Below the pieces are notes generated by a model. It saw only the letters and a list, made by a program, of their open reading frames with translations, did no database searches and was not told where the DNA came from. This document shows, piece after piece, positions 36,601-48,370 of a stretch of 64,000 nt of DNA (position 1 is the stretch's first letter; every line of letters starts with the position of its first letter). The position numbers were made by a program, and so were the translations under genes. The stretch covers positions 943,245 through 1,007,244 of the forward strand of contig NC_031469.1 in assembly GCF_000006565.2 (NCBI RefSeq), written 5' to 3'. Source of the DNA: Toxoplasma gondii ME49 (Eukaryota > Apicomplexa > Conoidasida > Eucoccidiorida > Sarcocystidae).

Positions 36601-39333
36601 CTTCTTCTCCGCAGTGCCTTCGCCAACTTGTAGAGCTCCACCGTCTTCGTCGAACGTGTCGTCAACCTGTACAGCCCGCTTGAGGAAGATGACCCAGAGA
36701 AGAACCAGTTGAGGTGTATGTACACTCGGCGCGTCGAAGCACGACTGCAGCATCAACCCCTGGAGCGGCTCGAGAGTCGCGAGGGCGGCAGAAGGAGGGA
36801 AGAAAGGGAGGACAGCCGTCGCCGTCCGTTTTACGTCCTCCAGTGTCTGCTGAAAACCTTCGTCTGCTGCTGACGCCAAGGCGTCCATAAGATAGAGAAG
36901 AACGAACGAGGAAAACAGCGGGGACGATGTGAGGGCCTTGTGAAACGCCGAAACGAGCATCTCTTCTGAAAGCAAACCGAGACAAAGGCGAATTTCTTGT
37001 GGAGGAGACACCGAGACGGACAGCGAGATGAAGCAACAGGAGGGCGCGGCACATGTGCGGCGCGTTCCCGTTTCTTGTGCTTCATAGCCCTCGACTCCAA
37101 TTGCAGACGCAGAAGCTGCCGTTAACGTACGTGGACAAAAGACATTAAGCGCCCGTGTTTCTGTCTCAAACACACAGCTACGAATGCCTGTCCAAGTCGC
37201 CTGTGTCGATTTACCTCACAGCTACTTAAAAGCATACCGAACGAGTTGCACTGCACAGAGTCCGAAAAGACGACGACAAGACAGCACAGGTCGCGGCAGA
37301 TAAGACGACGCTCGAGGGAGTCCATGAACCACCAAGGTGGAGACCGCGTATGCAGAGAAATTGTGACCGAGGCAGGCAAGTACATGCCGGACCCTGGGGT
37401 GTACAGACTGCAGTCCAGGTGTTGCGGAATGGCGCGACGCGCGCACAGAGGGGCGAAAACGAAGGCGACACACAGATGAACCACGGAGACGCAGCGACAG
37501 GGCGACGCGTATTAAAGGAGACGGCGAAAAGACTAGAGGTCGGGAGAGCCAAGAGCGAGAGGGGACAGAAGCCCCAGCAAGCCGCAGAAGGAATGACAGA
37601 GAAACTTTACCTGTGATAGGAATGGGTGCATTGGCTGGTGGGTTGAAGGAGATGGGGAAGTACGTCATGGCGGCGTCGACGACGTTTTCCAGGTCCGTGC
37701 GTTTCATGAGTGAGGAATATGTGGACCCGAGGACCGCGACGATCTCGAAGAGGAGCAAGAGACACCGCGGATCTCTCTCGCCCTCCAACTGTGTACATAC
37801 AGCTGAAACAACGTCGACGCCGCCTTCTTTCTTCTTGCGCGTTGCCAGGGCAGCGACTTCTGTCTTGAAGTCCCTCAAAAGCACCAAGATGAGTCGCAGA
37901 ATCAACTGCCGCACATTCTGCGCGAACGACGGCGCATGCACGTCCAGCAGAACTCGACGCATCATCTTCTCGACCAGATTCTGCTCACCTCGCTCTCCTG
38001 CTCCTTCGACGCCGTCCGTTCCGTCTCTTCCGCTGTTCCCTCGTTCGTTTGCCTCTGGCACTTCTGCGGCCTCTCCTCCGAGAGGACCCTCCTCCGCGTC
38101 TTCCTCTGGAGACTCTTCAGGTGCATAATTTCCATTCGAAAGGTGTGGGGCCGCGCCCGAAGCAGCGAATGCTGTGTTGCCCTGGGAAGGTTCGTTCGCG
38201 CTCTTCAGCGCCGCTTGGTGGTGAGTAACAAGCGCAAGCAACGCGGTGCATGCGCCTTCGACGACGTACCAGTCGTTTATGTTTTCAAGACAGAAGGAGA
38301 CGAGGTGAGACAGAGTTGCGTGCTCTTCCCTTCGATCCAGAGACGACGCTCCATCTCCATTCGCTTCCGGACTCTTCCTTCCCTTCTCCTTCTCGTCGTG
38401 GCGACCACTGGCTTGTCTTGCGGGATCTCTGAGGTCTGCGCATGCAGCCGAAGGCAACGAGGCCGCCGAGGACGAAGACAAGGGAAGTGACGGGGTCCGC
38501 TGCAGAACCTCGCCTAGAAGGAGCGCGGCGCGTCTTCGCCGTTGGGCTTTACGTGCAAAGGCATTCGGTCCACTGGCGCCACCTGCCTCGTCGTCAGAGT
38601 CCGCCTCCGAATCGTTTGCACCTTGCGCCGTCGACAACGTCTCAGAGTCTGCGGCGTTGAAGACAGATTCGTCTCCCTCCCTGTCTGGCCGACTCACTGG
38701 AGAGGCGGCACCTGCCTTGGAGGCGATTCCGGACTCTGACCTCCTGGACCTTGCGTCGACAATGAATCGCCGAAGAACTCTGGTCAGCTGCAAAATATGC
38801 AGCGCGCCGCTGCAGAGTTTCAGCGAGAGAGATGTGACAGCTCCTTCCTGCAGGCGCTTCTCCGCCGCCGGGCTCAGCGGCGGAGACGGCGACCGGGGAG
38901 CTTTCGACCGAGATCCGGAGACACTGGGAGACGATGACGCGCGCGGGGCGGAAGCTGAAGAGCCAAAGGAGATGCGGGGGGAGGAGACGCAGAGCGGAGA
39001 GATGCTGTCGTCGTCTGGGGGTCGAAGCAGGACGTACGCCCGGACGGCATCTTCGAGACTCATGTGGAGGTAGCCGACCTGCGAGCGCAAGTGAGAAGAG
39101 AATGAGAGATTTGAACGACTTTCCACTCGAAGAGAAACATCGGAGGAGGTCGGAGACGCCGACGACGGTGAAGACGATCGCGACGGGCTCCGAGCGTCTG
39201 ACCGTCTGTACAGTTCGTCACTGGAACTCGACGCTTCTGTGTCGCATGCGCGCTCGCGCAGCGGCTGTCCCATTGGCTGCATGTCTGAGTCTCTTCGGGA
39301 ACTCGGATCCAGTCTTGTCTTGTTCGATGTCAT
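30606..39333 (-). CDS. MMS19: MMS19 homologue, cytosolic Fe-S cluster targeting scaffold
   Basis: Three exons join in phase: 39333-37611, 36995-31303 and 30701-30606, giving about 2503 residues against about 1030 in animals. The start is the first ATG in the frame. Near residue 558 is the family signature YFPISFNPPANAP, equivalent to the CYFPIDFTPPPNDP block of human MMS19, preceded by helical repeats (LILRLILVLLRDFKTEV, ERDPRCLLLLFEIVAVLGS). Exon 2 opens with the matching EIRLCLGLLSEEMLVSAF helices. The small last exon gives the conserved final HEAT repeat, VLAGVSPALDDPVRVIRR then KNRWSVFE. The extra length is low-complexity Ser, Glu and Arg insertions. MMS19 works with CIA1 and CIA2B to hand 4Fe-4S clusters to DNA polymerases, primase, and XPD- and DNA2-type helicases. 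Additional unseen introns inside the long exon 2 cannot be excluded. Confidence 0.85.
31979..31992. repeat. dispersed inverted-repeat motif GGTGT-N4-ACACC, exact copy
   Basis: Exact GGTGTACAGACACC within MMS19. Read on the minus strand in frame it encodes GVCTP. Confidence 0.8.
34154..34167. repeat. dispersed inverted-repeat motif GGTGT-N4-ACACC, exact copy
   Basis: Exact GGTGTACATACACC within MMS19; the minus-strand frame gives another GVCTP. Close variants lie nearby at 33618-33631, 35171-35184 and 36713-36726. Confidence 0.8.
35500..35765 (-). repeat. in-frame minisatellite and acidic tract inside MMS19
   Basis: At about 35690-35765 the units GAGGAGACAACAGAA and GAGAGAGGAGAG repeat and encode a Ser/Val/Pro-rich stretch on the minus strand. 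At 35500-35620 a purine/pyrimidine run encodes a Glu/Asp/Gln/Lys tract. Neither breaks the frame. Confidence 0.75.
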
Positions 39334-42300
39334 GCTGAAGCATGTCACACGTTTCTCCCCAGGCCTGGACGCTCTTTGCACGCTCCCAGCGTCAGGGCAA
39401 AGTCGAGTCTTCTATCGCGGCCACTAGTAGCTTTGTCTTTCGATGCATGCAACGACCTGCTGGAAACGGTCTCTCTTGTGAATGGCGACTTTCCGGACAG
39501 AAAAAACGGGGAGTCGCGACGCACTCAACGATCCCGAGCGGGACCTCCCGGTGTCCTCGACTGCTCATACACCAGAGGAGGATTGATTCACCGCAGAACT
39601 TAACCCGTGGGACGCAGCCTCCACAGAGTCTGTGGCGGACGAAGGAAATGCAGGAACAGAGAGACCTGGACCGAAAAATGGCATGGACGATGGGTGTCCA
39701 CGGGAGAAGTCGGATACTCGTGGAAAGCCGGGGGAAAGCGACGGAGGGAAATGCGCGACAAGCTGGAAAAGCGAGCTCACAACGACGAAACACGCACTGT
39801 GCATCCGAACGACAATGACCTGTCCTTAGTAGACGAGAGGGGGTAGGCAACAATTCCTCAGAAGTCCACCAGCGACCGGACAGCGACCGCGGCAGCAGGT
39901 TGAGGGAGGTCTTACTAGCGGCCGAGACTCAGGACAACAGGAGCCCTCTACCGCCATGCGACACACGCAGAACAACGCTTTAGATTAAGGTCGAAAAAGG
40001 AAACCTCAACGCAGAACGAGTCACTTCTTTCCCACAAAAGTGCTGTGGAAAAACAGCGCATGCGGGGCTGGGTGACTCGAAAATCTGGGAACGCGTCTGG
40101 CAGGCATCGTGCGCGAACGCGATACCACAGAAACGGAACCCCGTACTGGCTGGAGTTCAACAGTACGGACAAAAAACCCACCGTGTAAAGTGGACAAAAG
40201 CCGACAATGGAACAACTACTTGGGAGAAAGCAAATGCTGCGTTCACCAGGCAAGTGTCACGCCGCGTCGTAAAGAAGGCGGCTCAGCGTTGCCGGTGTGC
40301 CTGGCGTTGTCGGACGGCTTCCGTGTGTACCCAACAGAAAAGCTTTTACACTCTTACTATTTTCATTTGGCCACGATTTCTTTTTTGCCTATCTACTGTA
40401 CCTAGCCACGTCGCCATTCTAAGGAAGTTGTCCCGTTGCAACGCAGAACGCGGAGGAATTCTGGATTTCCTGGGGCTCATGGACGAGGTTCTCCAGAATG
40501 ATAGGCATGTTTCTCCCAAGGGGCACCGGCAGCTTACAGAGGCCAGATAAAAACGTTTCTGTCGAGCCCGAATACCAGACAGAACGAAAATGAAAGGGGT
40601 ATTTCCCCGTTTGCGTTTCTTCTTTCTGTTTCGATCTACGTGAAAATCTGCTCGTGGGTGGCTCACGAGAGTGTCTCGGCGAGGGAGGTCGTCGTTACAA
40701 TTGAGGTTCCGCGTTGCGGCCGACCTCACTCAAGCATGCCGCAGCCATTTGTGTGGTTTGTGGCCACCGAAACTTCCGGTCTTTTCTAGCGTACGTGCTG
40801 AGTTAGATGAGGGGTTGAAGAGCTGCCTCTGTCCCGTGTACGGGCCAGCTTGTCGAAGCAAAAAGGAAAAGTTGGGAAGATGCTTATGGGGTGACATTTC
40901 GAAAAAATAAGGGGATACGAGATACCATAACTTATGTGTCGCTTTCACATTTCGGGTTGAGCGGCAATTCATGGCCTCTACAGCGAAGAACGGGAAGCCC
41001 GTCTTCTTGTCAATGACAATTCAACCGGTCCCGATGAGCGATCCAGGCCCAATGCATACCAGATGGATATAATTGTTGTGGCATCTCAAGAGGTTGTATG
41101 TAACTAGCATCTCAGATGTCGTAACACTCCGTATCTACGTTGAAACAGCTGTTTGTGGGAAATAAAGTTGTTTCACTGACCTTTGTAGCTGCGCCATGCT
41201 GAAAAGTTCACCGACTACTGTTGCCGTAACGACTCTTGTTCTTTTAATGGGATTGAGCGTTAATGCAAGAGCTTTTGCGAACTTCGTTGAGTCCTACTGG
41301 AATGAGGTGTCGGCGCCTTGGCGACTTTCACTTAAGAGTAAGGATAGCGCGCGCACTTGGACTTAGAGCCTTTCTCCAGCAAAAAGTGTGTAGCCACTTG
41401 ATACATCCCGGAGCTCCCTGCGCCCCGTGTACGATCCAATACTCGAAATTACGTTGGCGCACGTGACTGAATCGTCCAAGTCACCGTTTCTTTTGAGTGT
41501 CGATATGTTCCAATAGTCATCTGCGCCGGTTCTAGTCGTTTATGTCAGTCGATTTTCGTGCGAACGGGTACCATTTACACCTGCCTGTATGCCGGAAACA
41601 TGGGAATTTGCCTCGCTACGGAAACGCCATTGATGCATCGAATGTATCGTGGGGATAATGTCCCAAGCAGCCTCCCTACCCTTTCACTTGCGTCTACGCG
41701 CAGCAGAAATGCGTCGTTGTTCCTGGGATTCCGTTTACTGGGACACGAGGGTTTCTAGGGTTCAGCCAACAAAAATCGCGACCAGAGAACATTCACATTC
41801 CTCGTTTCAAGACTATGACGTGACATTACCACGCCTGACACCTTCAGTTATGAACAGGACCCCACTCAACTGTCCTCTGACACTAGGAACACGCCTCTTC
41901 AAAGAAGAAATAGTGAATACCGTGCCGCCACGTCTTCGTTTGGCTATAATTCTCAGTCGTAGCACGGGACTAACTATCACCGATACCGAAGTTAGCCATT
42001 CCCTCTAGAAACTCTCGCTGTTGTTCCTGATCGTATCACGGCTAGTTTCCTACCGGCTTCTCCAGGTTAGTACCGGTATCTGTGTGCCGAACTTTCTCCA
42101 TCGTTCCCAAAACCCTGTGCGTCCGCGAGTCTACCGTGCCGTTGCCCCAATGTCCCCCGCTGTGCCAGTACTTGCACTGTAGACTCCCCACACAGCGGAC
42201 GCTCCGGTTCTTTTCGACACTTTAATGCCTTCTGGAACGCAGACTTCCGCGGAAATTTATTGCCATCTCGACACATGCACTACGGCCCCGGACAGCCAAT

Positions 42301-44506
42301 GAAGAGCCGTGCGTTTCCCGGGGTGTGATGCACGGGATGTATAGACACCCGACGCGGTCACGCCGCTCGTGGCTTGAGGGACCGTGTTTCGCAAGCAGTA
42401 TCTTCAGAGAAGTGATGTTGCAATTTTTCACTCCCTAACATTGTCAGGCAATGAGGCTGGCTTGTCCAGGGACTTTCTTTTCGAAGAAGAGAGGCAACCC
42501 CCTGACTTCTTTCCTGTCAAGTGGTAGTGACCAGCGGTTTGCGGCGTTGGCCATCGGGAGACAGCAACGCATGCGACTTCCCAGAAAAACGGCCCCTACT
42601 CTTTTGGAGAAAGTGCGCGCTACACACATGTGTGGTGTTTTTGGAGTCTGAGGTCCTGAGGCAGCCGTCGGCGTTTCGCGCCTTTTCCTCGACCTTTACA
42701 CGACGAATGACCCGAGTAAGCCTGATCTAGTGAGCGCTTGCGTCTCTGTGTGAAGGGTTTCTGCCAGGATCGATTCTTCCCGAGCAGCGCCAGGGGAACC
42801 TGTGGTCATCTCCACACGCTCGTCTCCGGAAATCGTCCCCGTCGCATCTCGCCAAGGTGTCTTTTTCTGTTCCAGGAGGGGAGGAGTTTATGGGGGGCTC
42901 TCTCCTAAACGGCGGTACCACTCAGGGCATAAATCGGACATTTCTCGCGTCACTTCGCTGGATTTTCTTCCCGTTCGCCGCTCCTCTCTCGACCCGCAGT
43001 AGCGGCCTCACTAGCCAATCGGGAATGCGCGCGCGTCTCCCGATGCAGAGATGCTTTCTCCAGGTTCTTCTGCAGGCGTCAGGCGTAGCGTTGCCGAACA
43101 CACAGCTACTCGTCTCGTCAAACCACAGAGTGGATTCCTCAAACTGAGTATTTTTTCGTGAGGTCTTCCGCGACTCCAAGAACCCCCCGCGCGACAGAGG
43201 GAGGCGCCAGACACAGACGGCGACTTCCTTTCTTGTCCTGATTCTCCCTCGAAGCGGCCCGTACACACTGGCACCGTCGGTGACACGTGACGGCATTCTT
43301 GTGGCTGCGTTTTCATTTTCGTACGATCCTTGTACAGCAACGAGTGTGACGAACACTCGCTCCCGGTTCCGACGAGGACGTTGTGCCGCCGCTTCTTTTC
43401 CTGCTTGGCAAAGGGCAACTGCCTATTGTGCGCATTTGGAGAGTCTAAGCGCGTCTTCCAGTTGGAGTGGATTCGCGTTTTCCCGAAAACTCGAAGCCGA
43501 CTCAGAGCCACACCGACCTGGCTTCCCAGACAGGACGACAGTGGCTTGGGAGGAGGGGATTTTCGCGGTGAAAGGCAAGAGAGAGGAGAAAAGAAGGCAA
43601 TCTTCACATGAAGAAACAGGTTCTTTTTATAGGGCGTGGCTCTGCTCGCTCGGGAGCTTCCCGCGGAAGGGCGAAGGCAGCACGCGCTGGCTCCAAGGTT
43701 TCACGAGTGGCAATTCTCACCGTTAAAGATGCCCAGTTGTTGAACGAACGCGCTTTTGTCCGGGCTTGCGTGTGGTACGCATGCGTGTGAGAGTGCCCGT
43801 CTCTGGGAGCCTTGAGCAAGTTCCTTTACACTCTTTCAACGGCCTGCAGCCTCGCCTCGCCGGTGCTCGAGGTGTAAGGGAAAGTTGATATGACGCCCTG
43901 TCGGCACTGCCGCCGTAAACTGAGACCAAGAGCTCAGCCAGCCTGTCGGTACAGCCCGGAAGCAGTTGGCTAAGAGGAAATGGTCGTTCTTTCGCTGAAC
44001 TTTAGAGGGTTTTTCGTCGTGTTCTTTTTTGTCGCGTAGAGTTCGAGCGCCGCGGCTCACCTCTCGAGGGCCAGGCAGCTCGCTTGTTTCCGTGTCTTTT
44101 TTGCGAAAGAGGGGAGGCTCAAATAAGCTCGTTGAGGCGAGAAAACCGGTAAAGGTTTTTCTGAGACCCCACGCTAATCGATCAACGTTTGGTCTGTCAC
44201 CCCGGTGTAGCAGGGTGCATGTTACCTCGACATTTGTAGCCTCGTCTTCTTGGATTTTCGTTGGCACGTTTCAACATCCTGAGCTGCATGCACAGGCACG
44301 ACGACGCACCTGTCAGGCATGCTTCGTCACCGATGTCGTAAGCATGCACGGGACCCTAACATGTACCTCTGCATACATGTTTTTATAGATTTCGTTCTTG
44401 CACATTTACATCTTTTCATGTAGATGTGTGAGTGTGTATTTGATATTTGGCATCGGCTGCATGTTCTCCGGCGCATGTGATTCGCGTGGAGCGTTTCGCT
44501 GTCGAG
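39334..44506. other. divergent intergenic region, no gene supported
   Basis: About 5.2 kb between the divergent starts of MMS19 and the orphan protein at 44507. It should hold both promoters. Around 40.0-42.5 kb the sequence is less GC-rich and all frames are short. A degenerate copy of the dispersed motif lies at 42336-42349. I found no splice-consistent exon. Confidence 0.5.
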
Positions 44507-47500
44507 ATGTATCCGTTTCGAGTTTCTGCTTCCGAGCAGAAAGGCGTCACTCTCCACAGTTCACACGCGCTCGGTGGGGTGGAGCCGACGACGATTTCTG
44601 ACTCTTCTTCGCCGGGTCGGTTCAGCTTTCCTTCTCAAGTGGATGTCTATCAAGCGTCTCCAGCCTGTCGCTCTGTGGGAGGCGCGCCTGCCCTGAGTCT
44701 GGCTTCCCTGAGCTCCGAAGCCTCTTCTCGGCAGGCGGAGACACAACACCCTGATGAGTTGAATCCACCCTCTTTCTCTCTTACCGGTGGTTCGGCTGTC
44801 TCTCTTTCGGAGACTAGCACGCTGAAAGGGATAGACACTTTGAAAGGAGACATTTTTCGGCGTTTTCGACTTCCCCGGGACGAAGACGATGTCGACAGCG
44901 AGGCCTTATGTGGCGACCTGCGCGAGGGTCCCGGCTTCTCGCCGTCGCAGCTGCTCGGCGAACCGCGGTCGCCCCGACAAGACAGAGAAATGGACGATGA
45001 CGACATTCGCCCCCCGCAAAGACTGAATGCCTCTGAGGAGTTACTTCGGTTTTCTAGTTGGCCCACGGGGCGTAGAGAAGATGACGAGTCTGTCCCTCGG
45101 GAGATGGTCGAGGATGATGTCGAGGACTCTTCGCCTCTCTCCTGTACCGCTGCCTCGCGGCTGTCTGCGGCCTCGTCTCTTGCAACTGCTTCGTCTGCGT
45201 CTCCCGAGCTGCCGAGGCCCGGCGACGCCGAGCCTGCCTCCACGCAGAGCCTCGAGTGTGGAGCGAAGAAGTTCGGGACCGGAACAGGCCGAGGAAGAAA
45301 GCGAGCGGCGCTGAGGGATGAATCGTGGCGGAACGGAAACGCATGTGAAGGAGGGAAACCGGACGTGGACGCTGGAATTGAAACGCTGTCGAGACTCCTT
45401 GCGAAGAAATGCAGGTTGAACAGCAGCTCCCGCGAAACAGAGCCGGACTTCCTTGGCTTTAAGCCGATAGCGGGGACGTCATCAGTGTTGGGATCGCCTC
45501 TCTGCGGGTCCGCAGTGGCAGCAGTGACCAACAGCGGAGGCCGAGAAGAAGGTACGTTGCCAGGCATGCAGGCCGGAGTCTTCGAGCGCATCCTGGGCAG
45601 TGTCTCTTCAGAGTTGTTCGGCACTGGGGTCAGCAAGCCTCCGGAGCCCAACGCGCCCGACGTTCTCACGCCGAGCGGATCCGAGTGGCCCGGAGACACC
45701 AACCAAGGCCCTGAAGACAGACCGGCGGGAACGAAGGATGCGCAGATGAGCCAAGACGGCGATTCGGACCGAAGGCCAAAGGCAGAGCTGCCGGCCGCCT
45801 TGGACGAAGAGCCGAACTTTTTCAGCGCATGCAAGGGTAGCGGCGACTTGACTGAGGAGATGGGGAAGTCTGAACCGTTCAGGGACTTTTATCGAAGGCG
45901 GAAGTCGTCGTGCTCCACGTCGTTCTCGGCGGATCCGGCATCGCCTATAGAGCGGTCAGGCTCCCGACCGTTTCTCGCCTCCAGTTCGATTTCTTGCCGC
46001 CTTTCGTCCTGCTCCTTTTCTGCGTCTCTGCACAGCGGCGCAGACAGAGCGCATGCCCTCAGGTTGCCTGTGAACTCCACAGAGCTCGAGCGTGTGTCGG
46101 AGCGAAAGAGACGTTTTTCGCAGCCCGTCGATGCCGGCGAAGCATCACCGGTGTCTCCGAGGGCCCTCAGCGGCCAATGCCGCAGGGGCATGGACCTTTC
46201 CGGAGCAGACGACCTTCCTGAGCATGGAGGTGACGCGAGAAGCAGGGACGAGAGGGAAGACCGGGGTCGGAGACCAGGTCGTCTTTATCATTGCGAGCGA
46301 CGCCCACTGCCAACGGAGAAGCAGAAGCGAATGCGCATGCAGGAGCTCCTGGCGATCACTCGGTCCCCGCCTTCGCGCATCGCAGCCTCTCCACCCGCGT
46401 TTTCTGATCCGACGCGCCCAGAGAGAGGCGCAGCGGCGGTCTATCGATCGGTGGATTTGGGGGCTCTCCGCACTCGTACGTGGACGCCGCCCATGTGCCT
46501 CACGGCGGTCAGCGAGCGATGTCCAGAGCGTTGGTCGAGAGCAGATCCTGAGGGGCGTAGCGGAAGCTCGCGAGCGGTGCAGGTGGGCCGCGCGTCCCGT
46601 GTGTCTGTTGCTTCTCGCCGCCGCAGAGAAGAAGAACGAGACTTGGGTTCTGTCTCGGAGGCCGCGTCGCCGCAGGTCGAGTCACACGACAGCCGCTATG
46701 TGGTGACCGTCGAAGACTCCGAGCAGTTTCTTCCTCCGTTCGCATCCTCCCTCGGCCGTGGACAGAGCGGCTCGGTATACTCGTTCTCCTCTTTTTCGGT
46801 GACCTCGTCCTGCCTGTCGGACTCGTCTTCGATTCTCAGTGGGGAGACGTTCGCCCCTGGACTTGCGCCGTCGAGTGCAGGAAGCGGCAGCGGGGAAGGT
46901 TGCGCCTCTTTCGCCTCCTTCGGATTCTCAGAGGGCTCCGGCCCCGGGTGGCTCTCTGGCGCCGGCCTGAGCTCCCCAACTTGGACGGGAATCACGGGAT
47001 CGACGAACGCGTCGCCGCCTGTGTCTCCAAATCTCCTTGCTTCTTCGCTCACGTTGCCCCTCGGAATGGCCACCGCTCCTCCGCCTCCAACGTTCTGCGC
47101 TGCTCATCTCGACGCAGCTTCTACTCCTTCGGGAGCGCCAAGGAATTTTGAGCTGGACGGAGCGCCAGAGTCTGGAACCGAGGGTGGCTCTTCGCGTCGC
47201 ACCTCGCCCTGCCATGTTGCTCGCGCGTCCTCCGCTCAAGCTCCCAGGGGGGCTCTACGAGTCTCGTCTTTCTCGCCGTCATCGTCTCCTTCGTTTGCGA
47301 CTGCGTTTTCTGCTTCTCTGCAGACGACGGGGGTACGTCGTCCGCTTCTTGTGACGCGGGGAGCACCTGATGTCTCGGGAGGCCGTGCGAACTGTATAGA
47401 CACCGCAGGTTGCGGGCTTCCTGTTGAGTCGGCGCCCGCGAGCTTCGCGCGGCGCATGCGTCCGCGGTTCTGCGAGACAGACGACTCTGGAGACTCGAGA

Positions 47501-47578
47501 ACTCCGGGCCAAACGGAGGCGAGAGTCATCGACTATGTGGCGGCCAACCGCCTGCTGCGGGAGGCGCAGTTCGAATAA
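44507..47578 (+). CDS. low-complexity orphan protein
   Basis: A single open exon of 1023 residues from the first ATG (MYPFRVSASEQ) to TAA. It is rich in Ser, Gly, Arg, Glu and Pro throughout, with no signal peptide and no membrane segment. Denser, possibly folded pieces are at about residues 605-640 (LYHCERRPLPTEKQKRMRMQ) and 660-690 (VYRSVDLGALRTRTWTPP). The last residues (ARVIDYVAANRLLREAQFE) look like a conserved helical ending. I do not recognise it. It resembles the disordered regulators or cytoskeleton-associated proteins common in coccidia. The frame stays open 60 bases upstream without an ATG, so an upstream exon remains possible. The continuous Ser/Gly-rich reading frame contrasts with broken frames on either side. 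Confidence 0.7.
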   Translation: MYPFRVSASEQKGVTLHSSHALGGVEPTTISDSSSPGRFSFPSQVDVYQASPACRSVGGAPALSLASLSSEASSRQAETQHPDELNPPSFSLTGGSAVSLSETSTLKGIDTLKGDIFRRFRLPRDEDDVDSEALCGDLREGPGFSPSQLLGEPRSPRQDREMDDDDIRPPQRLNASEELLRFSSWPTGRREDDESVPREMVEDDVEDSSPLSCTAASRLSAASSLATASSASPELPRPGDAEPASTQSLECGAKKFGTGTGRGRKRAALRDESWRNGNACEGGKPDVDAGIETLSRLLAKKCRLNSSSRETEPDFLGFKPIAGTSSVLGSPLCGSAVAAVTNSGGREEGTLPGMQAGVFERILGSVSSELFGTGVSKPPEPNAPDVLTPSGSEWPGDTNQGPEDRPAGTKDAQMSQDGDSDRRPKAELPAALDEEPNFFSACKGSGDLTEEMGKSEPFRDFYRRRKSSCSTSFSADPASPIERSGSRPFLASSSISCRLSSCSFSASLHSGADRAHALRLPVNSTELERVSERKRRFSQPVDAGEASPVSPRALSGQCRRGMDLSGADDLPEHGGDARSRDEREDRGRRPGRLYHCERRPLPTEKQKRMRMQELLAITRSPPSRIAASPPAFSDPTRPERGAAAVYRSVDLGALRTRTWTPPMCLTAVSERCPERWSRADPEGRSGSSRAVQVGRASRVSVASRRRREEERDLGSVSEAASPQVESHDSRYVVTVEDSEQFLPPFASSLGRGQSGSVYSFSSFSVTSSCLSDSSSILSGETFAPGLAPSSAGSGSGEGCASFASFGFSEGSGPGWLSGAGLSSPTWTGITGSTNASPPVSPNLLASSLTLPLGMATAPPPPTFCAAHLDAASTPSGAPRNFELDGAPESGTEGGSSRRTSPCHVARASSAQAPRGALRVSSFSPSSSPSFATAFSASLQTTGVRRPLLVTRGAPDVSGGRANCIDTAGCGLPVESAPASFARRMRPRFCETDDSGDSRTPGQTEARVIDYVAANRLLREAQFE

Positions 47579-48244
47579 ACGCCTGCGTTCCGGGAACCGG
47601 AAAAGGCGAAGAACGGGGGTGTCGAGAGAGGCGCGGACGCGTGCTCCGAGACGGCTGAGCCTTCAGACGAAAAACGCGGAGAGAAAAGGGCATTTCGCGA
47701 AGACAGCATGGGATTTCGAGGGATATCTGTCTCCACCAGGTGGACTGTCTGGATTTCGACGGCGAAGAGAAGCTCGAGGTACACACCAGTGTGCCGCAGT
47801 CAGGAACAAAGGGAGTTTAAGCAGTCGCTTCGCTGATGTGTTTATATGCCAGACGCCATCAGGGCCATTTGGGATGCTTTCGTTCTCGAGCTGAGGCGCT
47901 CCGCGTCGGTCGCTCTGGTGTAGAAACGCGGTGGTTCAAACTGTCAGCAAGAGACAAGGGAACACAAACGCATTTCCAGGTCTATCTGCGAACAGGAGCC
48001 CGAGCGCACAGAGAGCCGAGAGAAGCGACAGACGGTTTCTACGACGGGCCAGTCTTTGTGTTCCGACGGCCGCGTACAAAAGATACACGCTGCCGGCAAC
48101 GTCCCTGCTTTGAGTCTTGCTGTCTCGCCAATTCAGGGGAGAAGCTGGAACGTAGGAACGAGAGCGGAACACTGGAAGGAAGGTGATTGGAAGAAAGAGA
48201 GTGGAATAGTGAAGAGAAGCCGCAATAGGGAAGATAAATGGGTT

Positions 48245-48370
48245 GAGGGAAGAGACACGAATAGGAAGGAAACTGGGGTCTCGGAAAGAGACTGGAATTT
48301 TGGAAAGTAACTGGCATATAGGAACGAAACTGAAAAGACGGAAAGAAATTTGTTAGCGCAAAGAAACTGG
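48245..48370 (+). repeat. degenerate 19-bp tandem repeat
   Basis: The core GGAAAGAAACTGG recurs with its start at 48264, 48283, 48302, 48321 and 48340, exactly 19 bases apart, plus weaker copies at about 48247 and 48358. The intervening six bases vary. Related purine-rich units extend back toward 48150. Confidence 0.75.
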
